NCBI RefSeq assembly: GCF_019649055.1
Contig: NW_026570259.1
Span: forward strand, 620,001 to 684,000
Length of the DNA: 64,000 bases
Direction: 5' to 3'
From: Paramacrobiotus metropolitanus
Taxonomy: Eukaryota; Tardigrada; Eutardigrada; Parachela; Macrobiotidae
In this document: in pieces, positions 10,620 to 21,414 of the stretch
Position numbering within the stretch: position 1 is the stretch's first letter
Layout of the letters: every line of letters begins with the position of its first letter
The notes under the pieces: generated by a model
Databases searched by the model: none
Seen by the model: only the letters and a program-made list of their open reading frames with translations
Told to the model about the DNA's origin: nothing
Position numbers and translations under genes: made by a program

Positions 10620-12562
10620 ATATGCCAACGTCACCACGGTTAGAGTGATACTGATAAACTGCTCTGCAGTCTGCATCATACTCTTGCTGATGAAACGCTC
10701 AGCAATTTGTTACATGTGTGAAGATTGTTCCCATGATTGTTATTGATCAGCTGGCACTGACAGTGGTCATCTGTGTAAATAACAAGGCCATAAAATGTGG
10801 TAGTGTACCTGTGCCGACTGATTATCCCCTAACCTTATGATAATCACTGCTCGGCACTCTTCAGTCTGACAATACGATAGCGCCAGGTGGCCATCGTCCA
10901 CACAAGCAGCGCGCGCGGTGTAAAGCAGCCCAAAGCCGAACCGATACCGCCGGCTACTACACAGCGGCAGCTTTAACGGAACAGAGAAACAACTGCATCA
11001 AGGCAGGTTTAATTCACTGTTTTCTTCCACCGACCGGTTGTTGAAAAAAATTCACTGTTTTAAGTGGAGACGGCCGATTGTTATTTCCGATACGCCATCC
11101 TGTAGCTTACGTGTTACTGTATCATTGGTAATTTTTTCCAAAAAACGTTACAGAGTACCCCAAGCACGCCATTTCGCCTTAAATACTGCGTTGTTCATAT
11201 TCAGCAGTCTTCAGTGACCTTTCTCGAAAACAAAGTGCGTTCTGTACGGCTCTAATTATTCCTTATTATTATGTTTCCTAATAAGTGCTGAGCAAAATGT
11301 GTTTCCGCTCCCGTTCTGATAATTAACTGCAATTAGTTTTACAGCTTTCAGGGTCGAACTGTTTCAGATTATGCATAGAGACTGTGAACTGGGAGAACGA
11401 AGAATTTTTTCGAAACGGTTAAATTAAACGTAGAAACTTTAAGTTAAAGTTACGCAAACATTGAGTGTGATAACCGAAAATATATATGTAGCAGCAAATC
11501 CGTATACGCACGATGCTTTAGACATTTCGGCAAAAGATGTAGGACTCAAATTTTTTTTAATTAGCTAGAATATTATTTGTTTAGTAGCTACACAAAAATT
11601 ACGCCTTAACTACACGATTTTCGTTCACAATACACTGTATTTGTGCGGATATACAGTGAGGATACGGCATTAATAACAACAATCGTTTCCCTTCAGTACA
11701 GCGGCACAGTCGTTGATAAACATCATTTATATTTGACTCCATTCCTTTTGTTGCAGCACGAAGAAATTCTGGATAAAATAGATAAAATTCTGTTTATTCA
11801 AAGCACAAATAAGGATATCATTGCTAAGGTAACTAAGGATATCAATAAATATATATACAAGTATTGTATGTATATACAAGGTAAGCCCCGCGCTCGGCAA
11901 ATGTGTATTGGAAAGGTCAGGCTTGAATTTATGGACTGTAACGAGATACGACAGTAGTGTTATGACAGTAGTCATGGTAGCAGACAGTGGTGGTAGCTTG
12001 GTTACTTAATCGCCTACAGATTTGTGGTGGTAGCTAATTCATTCACTCATCTTGAGATTTCGCTCATGAATCATGGTACCTCGGTCACTCACTAGCTCAC
12101 CTTCAGAATTGCTCACAGGACAATCGTGGTAGCTCGGTCACCTACCTACTCACCTACAAATTTCGCTAACGGGACTCACTCTTTATTATGCTATCGCAAA
12201 AATCAAAAAGCGTACACACGACGTACAGTTGTTGTTGTTGCTGTTGTTGCATAAGTATACAGCGTAGTCCTTAGAAGGACCATTGCTCCAACAAATAAAC
12301 AATCAGAACACGAACAGAAGCGATATGGCCACGGGTAGATGGATTTCTGTATTCTATTTCCGCTTTTAACTGTTCAGAATTTTCAACGTCAACGTTTTTA
12401 ACGATGATGGGAAAGGTCGTCGTTGGAACAGATATCTTTTCAATTGGTTAAACGTCATTGGATGAAGCCAGCAACTCTTGAGCTTTATCCCGTTCACGAG
12501 CAGTATGAAAGGTCAATACGACGACGTACAGTACAATCTGTACAAACTACAGTACATTAATG
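10620..12562. other. No supported gene; degenerate tandem repeats
   Basis: Mostly unique AT-rich sequence. About 11979-12190 has imperfect ~65 bp repeats around TGGTAGCTCGGTCAC. Open frames here are short and overlap on both strands without coding character. Confidence 0.5.
12231..12300 (-). repeat. Dispersed repeat with GTT-rich stretch
   Basis: Contains a TTGTTGTTGCTGTTGTTGC run and GTCCTTAGAAGGACCATTGC. A clearly related copy lies in the opposite orientation at about 40852-40930. Confidence 0.5.
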
Positions 12563-12567
12563 CATAT
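12563..12567. repeat. Target-site duplication, left
   Basis: CATAT, matching the five bases after the 3' LTR (25238-25242). Confidence 0.9.
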
Positions 12568-13038
12568 TGACGCTGTGGTGGTAGGAAGCGTCGTACATGT
12601 AGACTTTTGTACGAGATTGGTGTTGCTTATGTTGCCGCTAATTGGTTGATAATTGCTAGCTTCTATGACTCACTAGCACCAGATTGATCTCATGTTAATG
12701 GCGGTGTTATCTCTCTTGAATTTTGATGTGCAATTTAGTCTTGACCGGAACATCTATCGAATTGCAATTTAATAACAACATCCTGAATCTGAGATCTCTC
12801 GTGTCTTCTAGTAGCGAAAGCATTAGCGTGTACCTACCGGAAGTCACATCCCTTTTACTAACTCTGGATAATTACATCTTCCAGATAACTCTCGTGCACG
12901 TAGGAATAGGTAACAGTTTGGTAAGTAGAACTTCGACATAAGAAAACATTTATCTTTCTTATTTTCCCACTTTGTCGATTGAGTAAGGTTTGGTCATCTA
13001 GTGCGGTAGTCGTGGTGCGACTTCCGCATAGCATGTCA
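12568..13038 (+). repeat. 5' LTR
   Basis: 471 bp, TGAC...GTCA ends, one substitution relative to the 3' LTR. It should contain the element's promoter. I do not see a clear TATA box. A short open frame inside it is duplicated in the 3' LTR and is not a gene. Confidence 0.95.
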
Positions 13039-13056
13039 TGGCGCCCACCGGATTGT
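13039..13056 (+). other. Primer-binding site for minus-strand synthesis
   Basis: TGGCGCCCACCGGATTGT begins at the first base after the LTR. TGG pairs with a tRNA CCA end, and the TGGCGCC start is like that of tRNA-Lys-type sites. The exact tRNA is not assigned. Confidence 0.75.
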
Positions 13057-13212
13057 AACAACCCCTGGGAAACTGGTAAAGTGTTGAGTCTTGGTCGAAG
13101 TGGTAGAGCCACAGGGATCCTCAGAGGACCTTGTGAGGATACGGTTCCTAAGTGGGACTGTACGGTGGTTTTGATTTTCCCCAACTTCTTAGAGGAAGTT
13201 TGTGGAGGACAC

Positions 13213-13261
13213 GGTTCCTAAGAGAGAACCAGGTGTCTGGCACGGTTCCTAAGTGAGAACC
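13213..13261 (+). promoter_or_regulatory. Twin hairpins in the retroelement leader
   Basis: GGTTC...GAACC hairpins at 13213-13230 and 13244-13261, with 8-nt loops after CACGG. A third, less perfect repeat of the motif lies near 13140. Position between the primer site and the gag start fits a packaging or translation signal, but that is inference. Confidence 0.4.
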
Positions 13262-13515
13262 AGGTGCCGGGAGTCTACAGGTGTAGATCTCCGATTGTCT
13301 GAGCGTACCTGGACGCGGATACGTTGGGCGATCTTATTTGGCGCAAGGCAGAGGAATCTGTACTTGTACGGCGTATAACGTACAGTTGTACTGGGAGTCG
13401 TAGTGCGGCTCTGGCAGTAACTGCGTTAGCCATCTGATCTAACGCTAGTGGCGTGTAGGTCAAGGTCAGTGATCTCTATCAGTAAGTATAGAGCTATTCG
13501 CTGTAAGCAGACAGA

Positions 13516-16500
13516 ATGTCTTCAGAAACAGGAAATGCGGATGGCTCAGTGAGCGTATCATCCCAGACACCTGTTGAAAGCAGAAGTACGTTGGAGGAAA
13601 CTTCCAGCGGAAAGACAAGCAAGTCCCGAAGAAAGGGATGTGTATCTGCAAGTCAATTTGCAGAAATGTTGGAGAAAGCAGATTATCAGGTTCCTCCAGT
13701 AGTGCAGTGGTCTGCACCAGAATCAGGAGACCTGGGAACATTTTTCACGCGGTGGAAAATTGTTCTTCCCCGTACAGGAGAGTTAAGTCAGGAATGGGTG
13801 ACTTATAATGCAGGGAAGTCGGATCGGAAGCCAGCAGGCTATGATCATTGGATGACGACGGGACGGAAAATTCCCACCAGAATTACGCATCATTTGACAC
13901 TGGCAGATTATGACCTGGAGTACGGCACAGAGTTGCTGAATATTTGGCATAAATATTTAGATGCCAAAAAACCTGGGTCAGTGAAATCAGTACTAGTGGA
14001 AAAGGAGGTCAGTGAACTACCTCCAAGTGCAAGTGAAAAGCAAACGGAAACTGATACAGATAATACGGGAGACAGTATTATTGTGGATGATCAGTACCCA
14101 GAAAGCACGTCATTTCAAGATTCGCGACTAACAATAGTTGGTCGTTTGGATTTGAATGACGTGATACAACTTGAAAAGGAAGTTATGGGAGAATCCACAA
14201 TTGCGCAGTCGCAAGATGATGTGGAACAAGTGAAAAAAAGTTATTTTGTACCCGGGACAGAAGCACTTCTAGATAAATTTGATCTAGAAAACCAGCTATT
14301 AACGGAAAATAGTGACGTTAAACTGGAATTGTTGGAAGAAAAGAAGAAGTACAATAATCTGAATGATTTGTACAAAAGTATGGTTTCTGAACACACGGGA
14401 TTGTCTGACAATTTTGATCGTTTGCAATCTTTTGCCAATCAGTTGAAAGAAGATTTAAAAAAGGCAAACCGTACAGCAAGTGATTTGCAAAAAGATAAAG
14501 CAAATTTGGAAACGGAAAACAATTTGTTGAAAAAGCGGTTCAACACTGAACGTGACACAGCAAAAAGTGTCAATGATAAATTAGCAGTTGAAAAATCTGT
14601 TTTTGAACGAGACAAAGCAGAAGCACAGAGAATGCTGAATAAAACTGCTGAAAATTTAAAAGAACAGCACAGACAGTTTATGGAGGCTAAGGCAACTTTT
14701 GAAGCAAATGTTGCAAAGTTCAACGCAGATAGGGAGAAGGCAAAAGAAACGGACGGACAGATCGGCGAAGGGTATACTCGTCGACAAACGTCACCATTGC
14801 GCTCTCAAATTCAGGAAATTTGTGGTAACATCCAAGATACGTTGAATCTTGGGAAGGAAAAGCCAACTGCTCAGACGAGGAGCGAGCAAAGGAATGAAGA
14901 GTACAGGTACATTCGTTCCAAAGTGCATGATATGCAGGAACGATTGGGAGATGACCGTACTCCCTCACCTACGATAACGGAAGCGGACACAATTGCCAAT
15001 CAACACTTGGCAATGAAAGTTTTGGAACTCGAAAAAAGATTGAAAGCGCAGGAAGAAAAAGGCACTAAACCAGAGGTAGTGCAAAATACGAAGAAAGTTG
15101 AAGAAACTTCCAGTTCAGGCGCACTTACCGCAGAATCATTAGCACAAGCATTGAAAGGTGCCATAAAAAGCGATGTAATGTGGCCGGAGAAATTCAATGG
15201 CGAGACAGATGCCAATAAAGTGGACAACTTTATCGAAAGCGTGGAGAATTGCATAAAGCATAATTCTTGGACAGATAAAGAGATTGTGGATAAGTGTTTA
15301 TCCAGATGCCTTACAGGAACTGCGCAAAGTTGGTGCAACGATAAGTACCAAGCGCATAAGACGGAGACATGGTCGAAATGGAAGGAATATCTGCGAGAGC
15401 ACTTCTCAGATGAAAAAGACATTATGGCCGTCAGAGATAAAATTGGTAACAGAAATTTTACCAATGATGACACGCCAAATACGTATGTCGACTGGTTCAC
15501 AAATTCATTCAAAAAATTGAAGTTGAGTGAAGTCGAGCGCACGTATTATCTGAAGCAAGGCCTGAAGTTGTACCGGTATGGATGGTACAAATACATGGAA
15601 GAGCAAGACGTTCAGGATACGACAAAATTCCTGAATTGCTTAAAACTGCAGTGGAAACTGAGGAACAACAATCCGAATATTAAGGATGTTGACGGAAACA
15701 AGGGAACAGATAACACTGGCAACAGAAATAATGCCAGAAGTAATTTCAATAATTCAAGGAATTATGGGTCGAACTTTTCGAATCAAGGTTTCAAGAAGCC
15801 GTTTGTGAAACCAAATACGTATCAGCAGAATAAGCCTGATCAAATTGAAAAGAAAGAAGATCAGAAACCGAGCACCTCAGCGTCAGATAATAAGCCAAAA
15901 GTGAAAATTGACTTCGCTAAATGGTATTTTCCTGACGGGCAGGCGATATGTTTCAAATGCCACGGTGCGCATGTGAGCAAAAAATGCGCTAGTACTGCAC
16001 CCCCGAAGCCGATCATGGCCGAACCGCCTGATCACGTGATTAAACAGTACATGATGAAGAAGTCGCAGGCAAAACCGGAAACTGGTTGTGTGGAAGCTTT
16101 TGTGGAAGCAAATCCCACAATGCAGGCTATGGCTGCGGAAAAAAGGGAAAATATGGTAGATTATGAAATAAGTCCTACCAATTACCTCCCAACACTTGAT
16201 GCACAAGCAGCGTATTTATCGTTGCGGATCAACGATACAGAGTACGTACGCGTAATGCCAGATACGGGATCAAGTTTGTCATTGATTCCCATGTCTATTG
16301 TGGAAGCATTGAAAATTAAAGTATACCGATGTGACGATCACGTTAAAGATATCGTGCTGTCTACAGGTATAGCTGATGTGAATCCGATTGAGCCATTATG
16401 TGCAATGTTTTATGTACATATTTTTGGCGTGTGGTACGAACATACGGCGTTTGTAACAACCGGAAGTAAGCGTAACTGCGTCTTACTGGGAATTGATTTT

Positions 16501-19500
16501 TGGGCGTTTAAGCCGTTTTATTTTGACTTTGGTACCATGACAATAGTACCACATTATGATGCAATGGCAGATAACAACAAGTCGGTATTTGTTGTTAGAA
16601 AATCTCCATTGTTTACGGAAGCGGTTAAACAGGCCGATTTAACCAGTAAAATTGATGAAGCGAGTGAGACAACTACGGTACCAGTAATGCTAGAAGTAGC
16701 TGATTACGGTACTGTGCGAGTCAAAAGTGAAAACTCAAAACCATCAAGTATTAATATGTCATATCTGGAGTATCAGGGTTTATTAAAAGCAATGGACGGT
16801 GAAGAAAGTCCATGTGAAGTCAATCCAGACATGAATGCTCTGGATAAATCCAGAAAACCGAAGGTTGCAGTAAGGACAGAAGTGCCAAAGTTCACCGGCA
16901 CAGGGAGACGATCTGATAATAAAGTTCAGGACCGCGAACCTTTTCAAGTAGCGCAGAGCTCGCTTGAATGCGGGGACGATGAGCAGATGCCAAAAGAAAC
17001 GGTTGTGTTTACCAATAAGAACATTGGTAATATCCCGTTGAAAAGTAATAAGCCGGTATTCGAGGATTATGAATCCCCGGCATTTTGGAGGCTTAAGCAG
17101 AGAAGCAGCCCGGATACAAAAAGATGGATTTATCTTTTTGAAAATCAGCATGCCGACATGAAGACGTTCGAGCGTGATGAGGTGAATGCCCTAACGAAGT
17201 GGCAAGGCATACTGTACCGAAAACGAGTCGGACCGAAAGGAAAGAACCGTATTCTCGTCCCAAATTTTTTCACGGACGATCTCATGCGGTTATACCACCG
17301 GAAGTTTCATGCAGGTAAACTTCCAAATGCGGTTACCTTTAGAGGAGAATTACTGGACAAGTTTTATTGGCTAGGTATGCACGACGCAGTACGTGCAGTG
17401 GAATTATGCTGTAAAGAATGCAAAGAAAGACAGCAGCAGTTAGATGCGGAGCCGCGGCTTGCACGGTTATCAGATACTGTGCAGTATGACTCACCGCCAC
17501 CGCAGAAAGTGAAAAAGCCGGCTGTAGAGCAGACACAGCCAGAGGCAGACGATGAGCAAGTTATAACAGTTCCATTATCAGATAAATGGGAACAACACAG
17601 CGCACCTGAGTGGGTAGCCAAACCCGAGAAAAAAGTGGAAAAATCTGGAAAAAATAATCCAGATAGTGTACCACTGGTGCAGAAAGCTGAAATGAATAGA
17701 ATTGAAGTCTATCCAAAGAAGCAGGTATGCATGAAGCCATTTCAGTCGAAGTGGGTAACGGCAGAAATTAAAGACTACCGTAAACTGAAATCGGAAGACA
17801 GAGAAGACTTGCAGGAGCTTGCAATGTTTTTTCCTGATTCAGAAAATGAGAAGAGAATAATCCCGGAATCTGGAATAGTTCGGGTAAAAACAAATGGAAA
17901 ATTGCAAGTGTGTGTTACGAACTTGTCTTTCGAAGCACAAGTTATTGACCGCACTGTGCCACTTGGAGAAGTGGAGGCGTACGAGGCAGTGACGTCACAT
18001 TTGTCGACGGTGAAACCAGAAACTGACAATCAGGATGAAGCCGCGATGTACAATATGGAAACTCTGGACGAACCAGAAGTTGCTCCAGAACAGGAACAGT
18101 TGATTCAGTCAGCCAAGATCAGTTCTCAAGCTTCAGAAGTTGAACGGGAAGCACTGTTAAAATTATTACGCACGCATTGCGTAATCGTACCAAGCAAAGA
18201 AAGGCCTATTGGATGTTGTAAACTGTACGAGCATCCGATAAATACAGGAACTCATGCACCGATACGAGTACCTCCTTACCGCACAAGTTACGCAGATAAG
18301 AAGTTTCTGCGTCAGAAGACGGCGGAAATGCAGGCAGATGGGATAATCGAACCTACAGATAGCGCGTGGGGTTTCCCGATTTGTCTCATACCCAAGAAGA
18401 TGACGACCGAAAAGCGAGTCACGGTCGATTTTCGAAAATTGAACAGTTGTCTTGATGGATCAAGCTATCCGATGCCGAGGATTGATGATATCCTCAGCCA
18501 ACTCGGAAACGCGAGATACTTTTCAAAGATAGATTTGAAAGCTGGATTCTGGCAAATCAAACTCAAAGAGTCAGATAAACATAAGGCCACGATGATAGGC
18601 CCGGGATCGTCGTACCAGTTTAAGGTTCTTCCTTTTGGTATAAAAGACGGTCCCACCGCTTTTCAGAGAGCAATGGATATGACATTGGGAAATTTAAAAG
18701 GCATAATTTGTTTTGTCTTTGTGGATGATATTATTGTGTTCTCAGCTACAAAAGAACAGCATCAAAAGGACCTTGATGAAGTGTTCGCCCGCCTCGCGGA
18801 GGCAGGTTGGACAATAAATTTGGAAAAGTGTGAATTTTTCCAAGAGTCCTTAACATTCCTTGGGCACGTTGTGGATGGAAATGGTATCCACACTGATCCC
18901 GAAAAAGTTCATGCAGTTATGAACTTCGGACCTTTTCGAAATGTGAAAGACATCCAGCGCTTTAACGGAATGGCTGGATTTTACCGCCGATTTATTGCGA
19001 ATTATGCAAAACGGGCCGAGCCATACACACGCTTGATCAGAACAGGCGTCAAGTGGGAATGGGGCCCAGAACAAGAGGCAGCTGTGCAAGATATTAAAAA
19101 AGCATTGTGCGATGCTCCAGTTCTTGCACGATACGATCCTTATGCTCCGATCAGTGTGTATATCGATGCATCCGGTATAGCTGTGGGTGCAGTTATGAAA
19201 CAGCTGATCAGAGATGAATGGAAACCGATCGAGTTTATGAGTACTCAGTTGAAGCCAACTCAAAAGCAGAACTATTATCCAACAGAGTTGGAATGCTTTG
19301 CGTTGATTTCGGCGCTGAAGAAATGGCGTCATTATTTGTCGGGACAGAGGTTTGACGTCTATACGGACCATTCAGCCCTTCAGTACTTGAGAAACATGAA
19401 GGATATGGGAGGCCGTTTGGGACGATGGGCCATCATGGCACAGGAGTACGAGATGGTCCAGAAATACATAAAGGGCAAAGAAAACGTGGAAGCAGATGCC

Positions 19501-21255
19501 CTGTCGAGAAATGAGGGCATACAGCCAAATGAACCGAAGTCAGGAGATTCCTGTGAGATTCCAGATTATTTACCTAACTGGAACGATAAGCAGGTGAATG
19601 CTGATGATAAAGCCACACAGGCTTCTGCAGAACTGCATCAACATATGAACATGTTGAATCATGAAGTTCTCGGTGTGAAGGCAAACGAGCAGTTCGAGTT
19701 CTTCAAACCCGATCAGGCTAAGTTTTGTGAAGAAGAACAGGAGAAAGATCCACAAATTCGGATGTGGATTTCTTTGGTAAATGATCCAACTCAGAATATG
19801 AGTAATGGACAGCGTAAAGTGTTGAAGCATCTCGTAATTAGAGACGGCGTACTGTACTACCGCCGTGTTCACAACGACGGTTACTTGTATTTGTTCTACG
19901 TGCCGGCCCAGTGGCGGCTGCAACTAACACATGAAAGTCACGATGTGCCGTATGCTGCCCACTTGGGACCGGATGCTACGTATCAGAAAATGGTCAATAC
20001 GATGTTCTGGCCAAAATTACGGACGTTTGTTATCAAGTATTGCAAAACGTGCGATGCTTGTCAGAGGAGAAACCCTCTGAACAAAGCACCCGCTGGGTAT
20101 GAACAGACAGTTCCGGTGGCTAATCCTAGAAGAGTGTGGGCGATTGATGTGGATTCGTCCCTTCCTCTCTCAAAGTCAGGGAACCGCCACCTTATCGTAG
20201 CGCAAGACTACGGAAGTAAGTTTGTTGTGGCGCAGGCTGTGCCGAAAAACGACAAATTTGCCGTGGCAGATTTTTTGTTCCGCCGAATTGTGTCGGTTTA
20301 TAGATGCATGGAAAAAATGATATCCGATCAAGGAACGAATTTCATGAGCGAGCTGTTTAAAGAACTCGCTAATTTAATGGGAATTACGCATATTCCGATT
20401 ACCAGCCACCATCAACAGGCCAATGGCATGGTGGAAAAAAGGATCGGAGAGTTTAACAAAGCTATCAGTAAATACGTTTCGTCTAAGCAGGATGACTGGG
20501 ATAATTATATCCCAGCATTGTGCATGGCTTTTAACAGCACTGTGAATTCGAGTACTGGCTGCACACAAGCATTGTTGATGTTTGGCACTGAGTTACGGCT
20601 ACCGATTAACAATTTCGTGCCGGAAGTGTATAAAAACTTCGAAATTCCTGTGTATCAGTATACACAGCAGATACAGGATGCGTTGGGCGATGCAATCCAG
20701 ATCGCCCGTACAGGTGAACTGATGAGGAAGAATCGTGATAAGGCACGATATGACTCTCATCGGAAAAGTGAAAGTTATAAGAAAGGAGACATCGTAATGC
20801 TACGGGAGAAAAAACGCCTCCCGGGCAAGTTGATGAAATTTTGTGATCTGTGGTTAAGCGGTTACGAAGTACTTGAAAAACTAGATGAGATTAATTATCT
20901 AGTGCGTTCGCTTCGTGGTGGAAAAGCACGTATCGACAGAGTTCATGTCGAGCGAATGAAAAAGTATAACCCGCGGATGGCACATAATTATGTTGTGCCG
21001 GAAGAGCCGAAAACGGATGAATCAGTTTATGATTTCACGCATAAATCGAGAAAAATGGGAAAACAAGTCAAGGTCGGTCAAGATCACGAAGATGATCTTG
21101 ATAACGACCCGGTTGAAGATGGAGATACCGAGAAAAATGAATCTGGAAATTTGCCAGACCCTGGATCAGTGATGCCTAGCGCGCAAAGCGTGCCGGTGCA
21201 AAAGTCTCGTGCAGGTAGAACACTGCGACAGACTAAGCATTTCGTACAAGAGTAA
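13516..21255 (+). CDS. Gag-Pol polyprotein of the LTR retrotransposon, 2579 aa
   Basis: One uninterrupted frame from the first ATG after the leader. Order by residue: charged N-terminus; long coiled coil ~250-410; Gag capsid-like domain from ~W556 (WPEKFNGETD); variant zinc knuckle C812-X2-C-X3-H-X4-C824, one residue short of the usual spacing. The aspartic protease has DTGSS at 916-920. An extra integrase-type zinc module follows (H1261-X3-H1265...C1299-X2-C1302). Reverse transcriptase runs from ~1575 with FVDD (D1737, D1738). RNase H has D1884 and D1951. Integrase has its own H2C2 (H2142, H2148, C2179, C2182) and catalytic D2211, D2271, E2307 (D-35-E). No chromodomain is evident at the C-terminus. 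All catalytic residues are present, so the enzyme set looks intact. Gag and Pol are fused in one frame without a frameshift. Confidence 0.95.
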   Translation: MSSETGNADGSVSVSSQTPVESRSTLEETSSGKTSKSRRKGCVSASQFAEMLEKADYQVPPVVQWSAPESGDLGTFFTRWKIVLPRTGELSQEWVTYNAGKSDRKPAGYDHWMTTGRKIPTRITHHLTLADYDLEYGTELLNIWHKYLDAKKPGSVKSVLVEKEVSELPPSASEKQTETDTDNTGDSIIVDDQYPESTSFQDSRLTIVGRLDLNDVIQLEKEVMGESTIAQSQDDVEQVKKSYFVPGTEALLDKFDLENQLLTENSDVKLELLEEKKKYNNLNDLYKSMVSEHTGLSDNFDRLQSFANQLKEDLKKANRTASDLQKDKANLETENNLLKKRFNTERDTAKSVNDKLAVEKSVFERDKAEAQRMLNKTAENLKEQHRQFMEAKATFEANVAKFNADREKAKETDGQIGEGYTRRQTSPLRSQIQEICGNIQDTLNLGKEKPTAQTRSEQRNEEYRYIRSKVHDMQERLGDDRTPSPTITEADTIANQHLAMKVLELEKRLKAQEEKGTKPEVVQNTKKVEETSSSGALTAESLAQALKGAIKSDVMWPEKFNGETDANKVDNFIESVENCIKHNSWTDKEIVDKCLSRCLTGTAQSWCNDKYQAHKTETWSKWKEYLREHFSDEKDIMAVRDKIGNRNFTNDDTPNTYVDWFTNSFKKLKLSEVERTYYLKQGLKLYRYGWYKYMEEQDVQDTTKFLNCLKLQWKLRNNNPNIKDVDGNKGTDNTGNRNNARSNFNNSRNYGSNFSNQGFKKPFVKPNTYQQNKPDQIEKKEDQKPSTSASDNKPKVKIDFAKWYFPDGQAICFKCHGAHVSKKCASTAPPKPIMAEPPDHVIKQYMMKKSQAKPETGCVEAFVEANPTMQAMAAEKRENMVDYEISPTNYLPTLDAQAAYLSLRINDTEYVRVMPDTGSSLSLIPMSIVEALKIKVYRCDDHVKDIVLSTGIADVNPIEPLCAMFYVHIFGVWYEHTAFVTTGSKRNCVLLGIDFWAFKPFYFDFGTMTIVPHYDAMADNNKSVFVVRKSPLFTEAVKQADLTSKIDEASETTTVPVMLEVADYGTVRVKSENSKPSSINMSYLEYQGLLKAMDGEESPCEVNPDMNALDKSRKPKVAVRTEVPKFTGTGRRSDNKVQDREPFQVAQSSLECGDDEQMPKETVVFTNKNIGNIPLKSNKPVFEDYESPAFWRLKQRSSPDTKRWIYLFENQHADMKTFERDEVNALTKWQGILYRKRVGPKGKNRILVPNFFTDDLMRLYHRKFHAGKLPNAVTFRGELLDKFYWLGMHDAVRAVELCCKECKERQQQLDAEPRLARLSDTVQYDSPPPQKVKKPAVEQTQPEADDEQVITVPLSDKWEQHSAPEWVAKPEKKVEKSGKNNPDSVPLVQKAEMNRIEVYPKKQVCMKPFQSKWVTAEIKDYRKLKSEDREDLQELAMFFPDSENEKRIIPESGIVRVKTNGKLQVCVTNLSFEAQVIDRTVPLGEVEAYEAVTSHLSTVKPETDNQDEAAMYNMETLDEPEVAPEQEQLIQSAKISSQASEVEREALLKLLRTHCVIVPSKERPIGCCKLYEHPINTGTHAPIRVPPYRTSYADKKFLRQKTAEMQADGIIEPTDSAWGFPICLIPKKMTTEKRVTVDFRKLNSCLDGSSYPMPRIDDILSQLGNARYFSKIDLKAGFWQIKLKESDKHKATMIGPGSSYQFKVLPFGIKDGPTAFQRAMDMTLGNLKGIICFVFVDDIIVFSATKEQHQKDLDEVFARLAEAGWTINLEKCEFFQESLTFLGHVVDGNGIHTDPEKVHAVMNFGPFRNVKDIQRFNGMAGFYRRFIANYAKRAEPYTRLIRTGVKWEWGPEQEAAVQDIKKALCDAPVLARYDPYAPISVYIDASGIAVGAVMKQLIRDEWKPIEFMSTQLKPTQKQNYYPTELECFALISALKKWRHYLSGQRFDVYTDHSALQYLRNMKDMGGRLGRWAIMAQEYEMVQKYIKGKENVEADALSRNEGIQPNEPKSGDSCEIPDYLPNWNDKQVNADDKATQASAELHQHMNMLNHEVLGVKANEQFEFFKPDQAKFCEEEQEKDPQIRMWISLVNDPTQNMSNGQRKVLKHLVIRDGVLYYRRVHNDGYLYLFYVPAQWRLQLTHESHDVPYAAHLGPDATYQKMVNTMFWPKLRTFVIKYCKTCDACQRRNPLNKAPAGYEQTVPVANPRRVWAIDVDSSLPLSKSGNRHLIVAQDYGSKFVVAQAVPKNDKFAVADFLFRRIVSVYRCMEKMISDQGTNFMSELFKELANLMGITHIPITSHHQQANGMVEKRIGEFNKAISKYVSSKQDDWDNYIPALCMAFNSTVNSSTGCTQALLMFGTELRLPINNFVPEVYKNFEIPVYQYTQQIQDALGDAIQIARTGELMRKNRDKARYDSHRKSESYKKGDIVMLREKKRLPGKLMKFCDLWLSGYEVLEKLDEINYLVRSLRGGKARIDRVHVERMKKYNPRMAHNYVVPEEPKTDESVYDFTHKSRKMGKQVKVGQDHEDDLDNDPVEDGDTEKNESGNLPDPGSVMPSAQSVPVQKSRAGRTLRQTKHFVQE

Positions 21256-21414
21256 AATGTACGAGTAGTACTGTACGAGTACAGACAGTATAAAGGTAGA
21301 TGCGAAAGAGCGCATCTGAATTAGTGCTGTTTCTGTTTAGTCGAAACTTCCTCAAGTTTTATTGATTTATTGAAAATTCGTGACCTTTTAATTGGGTCAG
21401 TGTAGTACTTATCC

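Noticed and set aside
12723-12941. 72-codon frame found twice (also 24922-25140)
   Set aside because: It lies inside the LTRs and is duplicated only because the LTR is.
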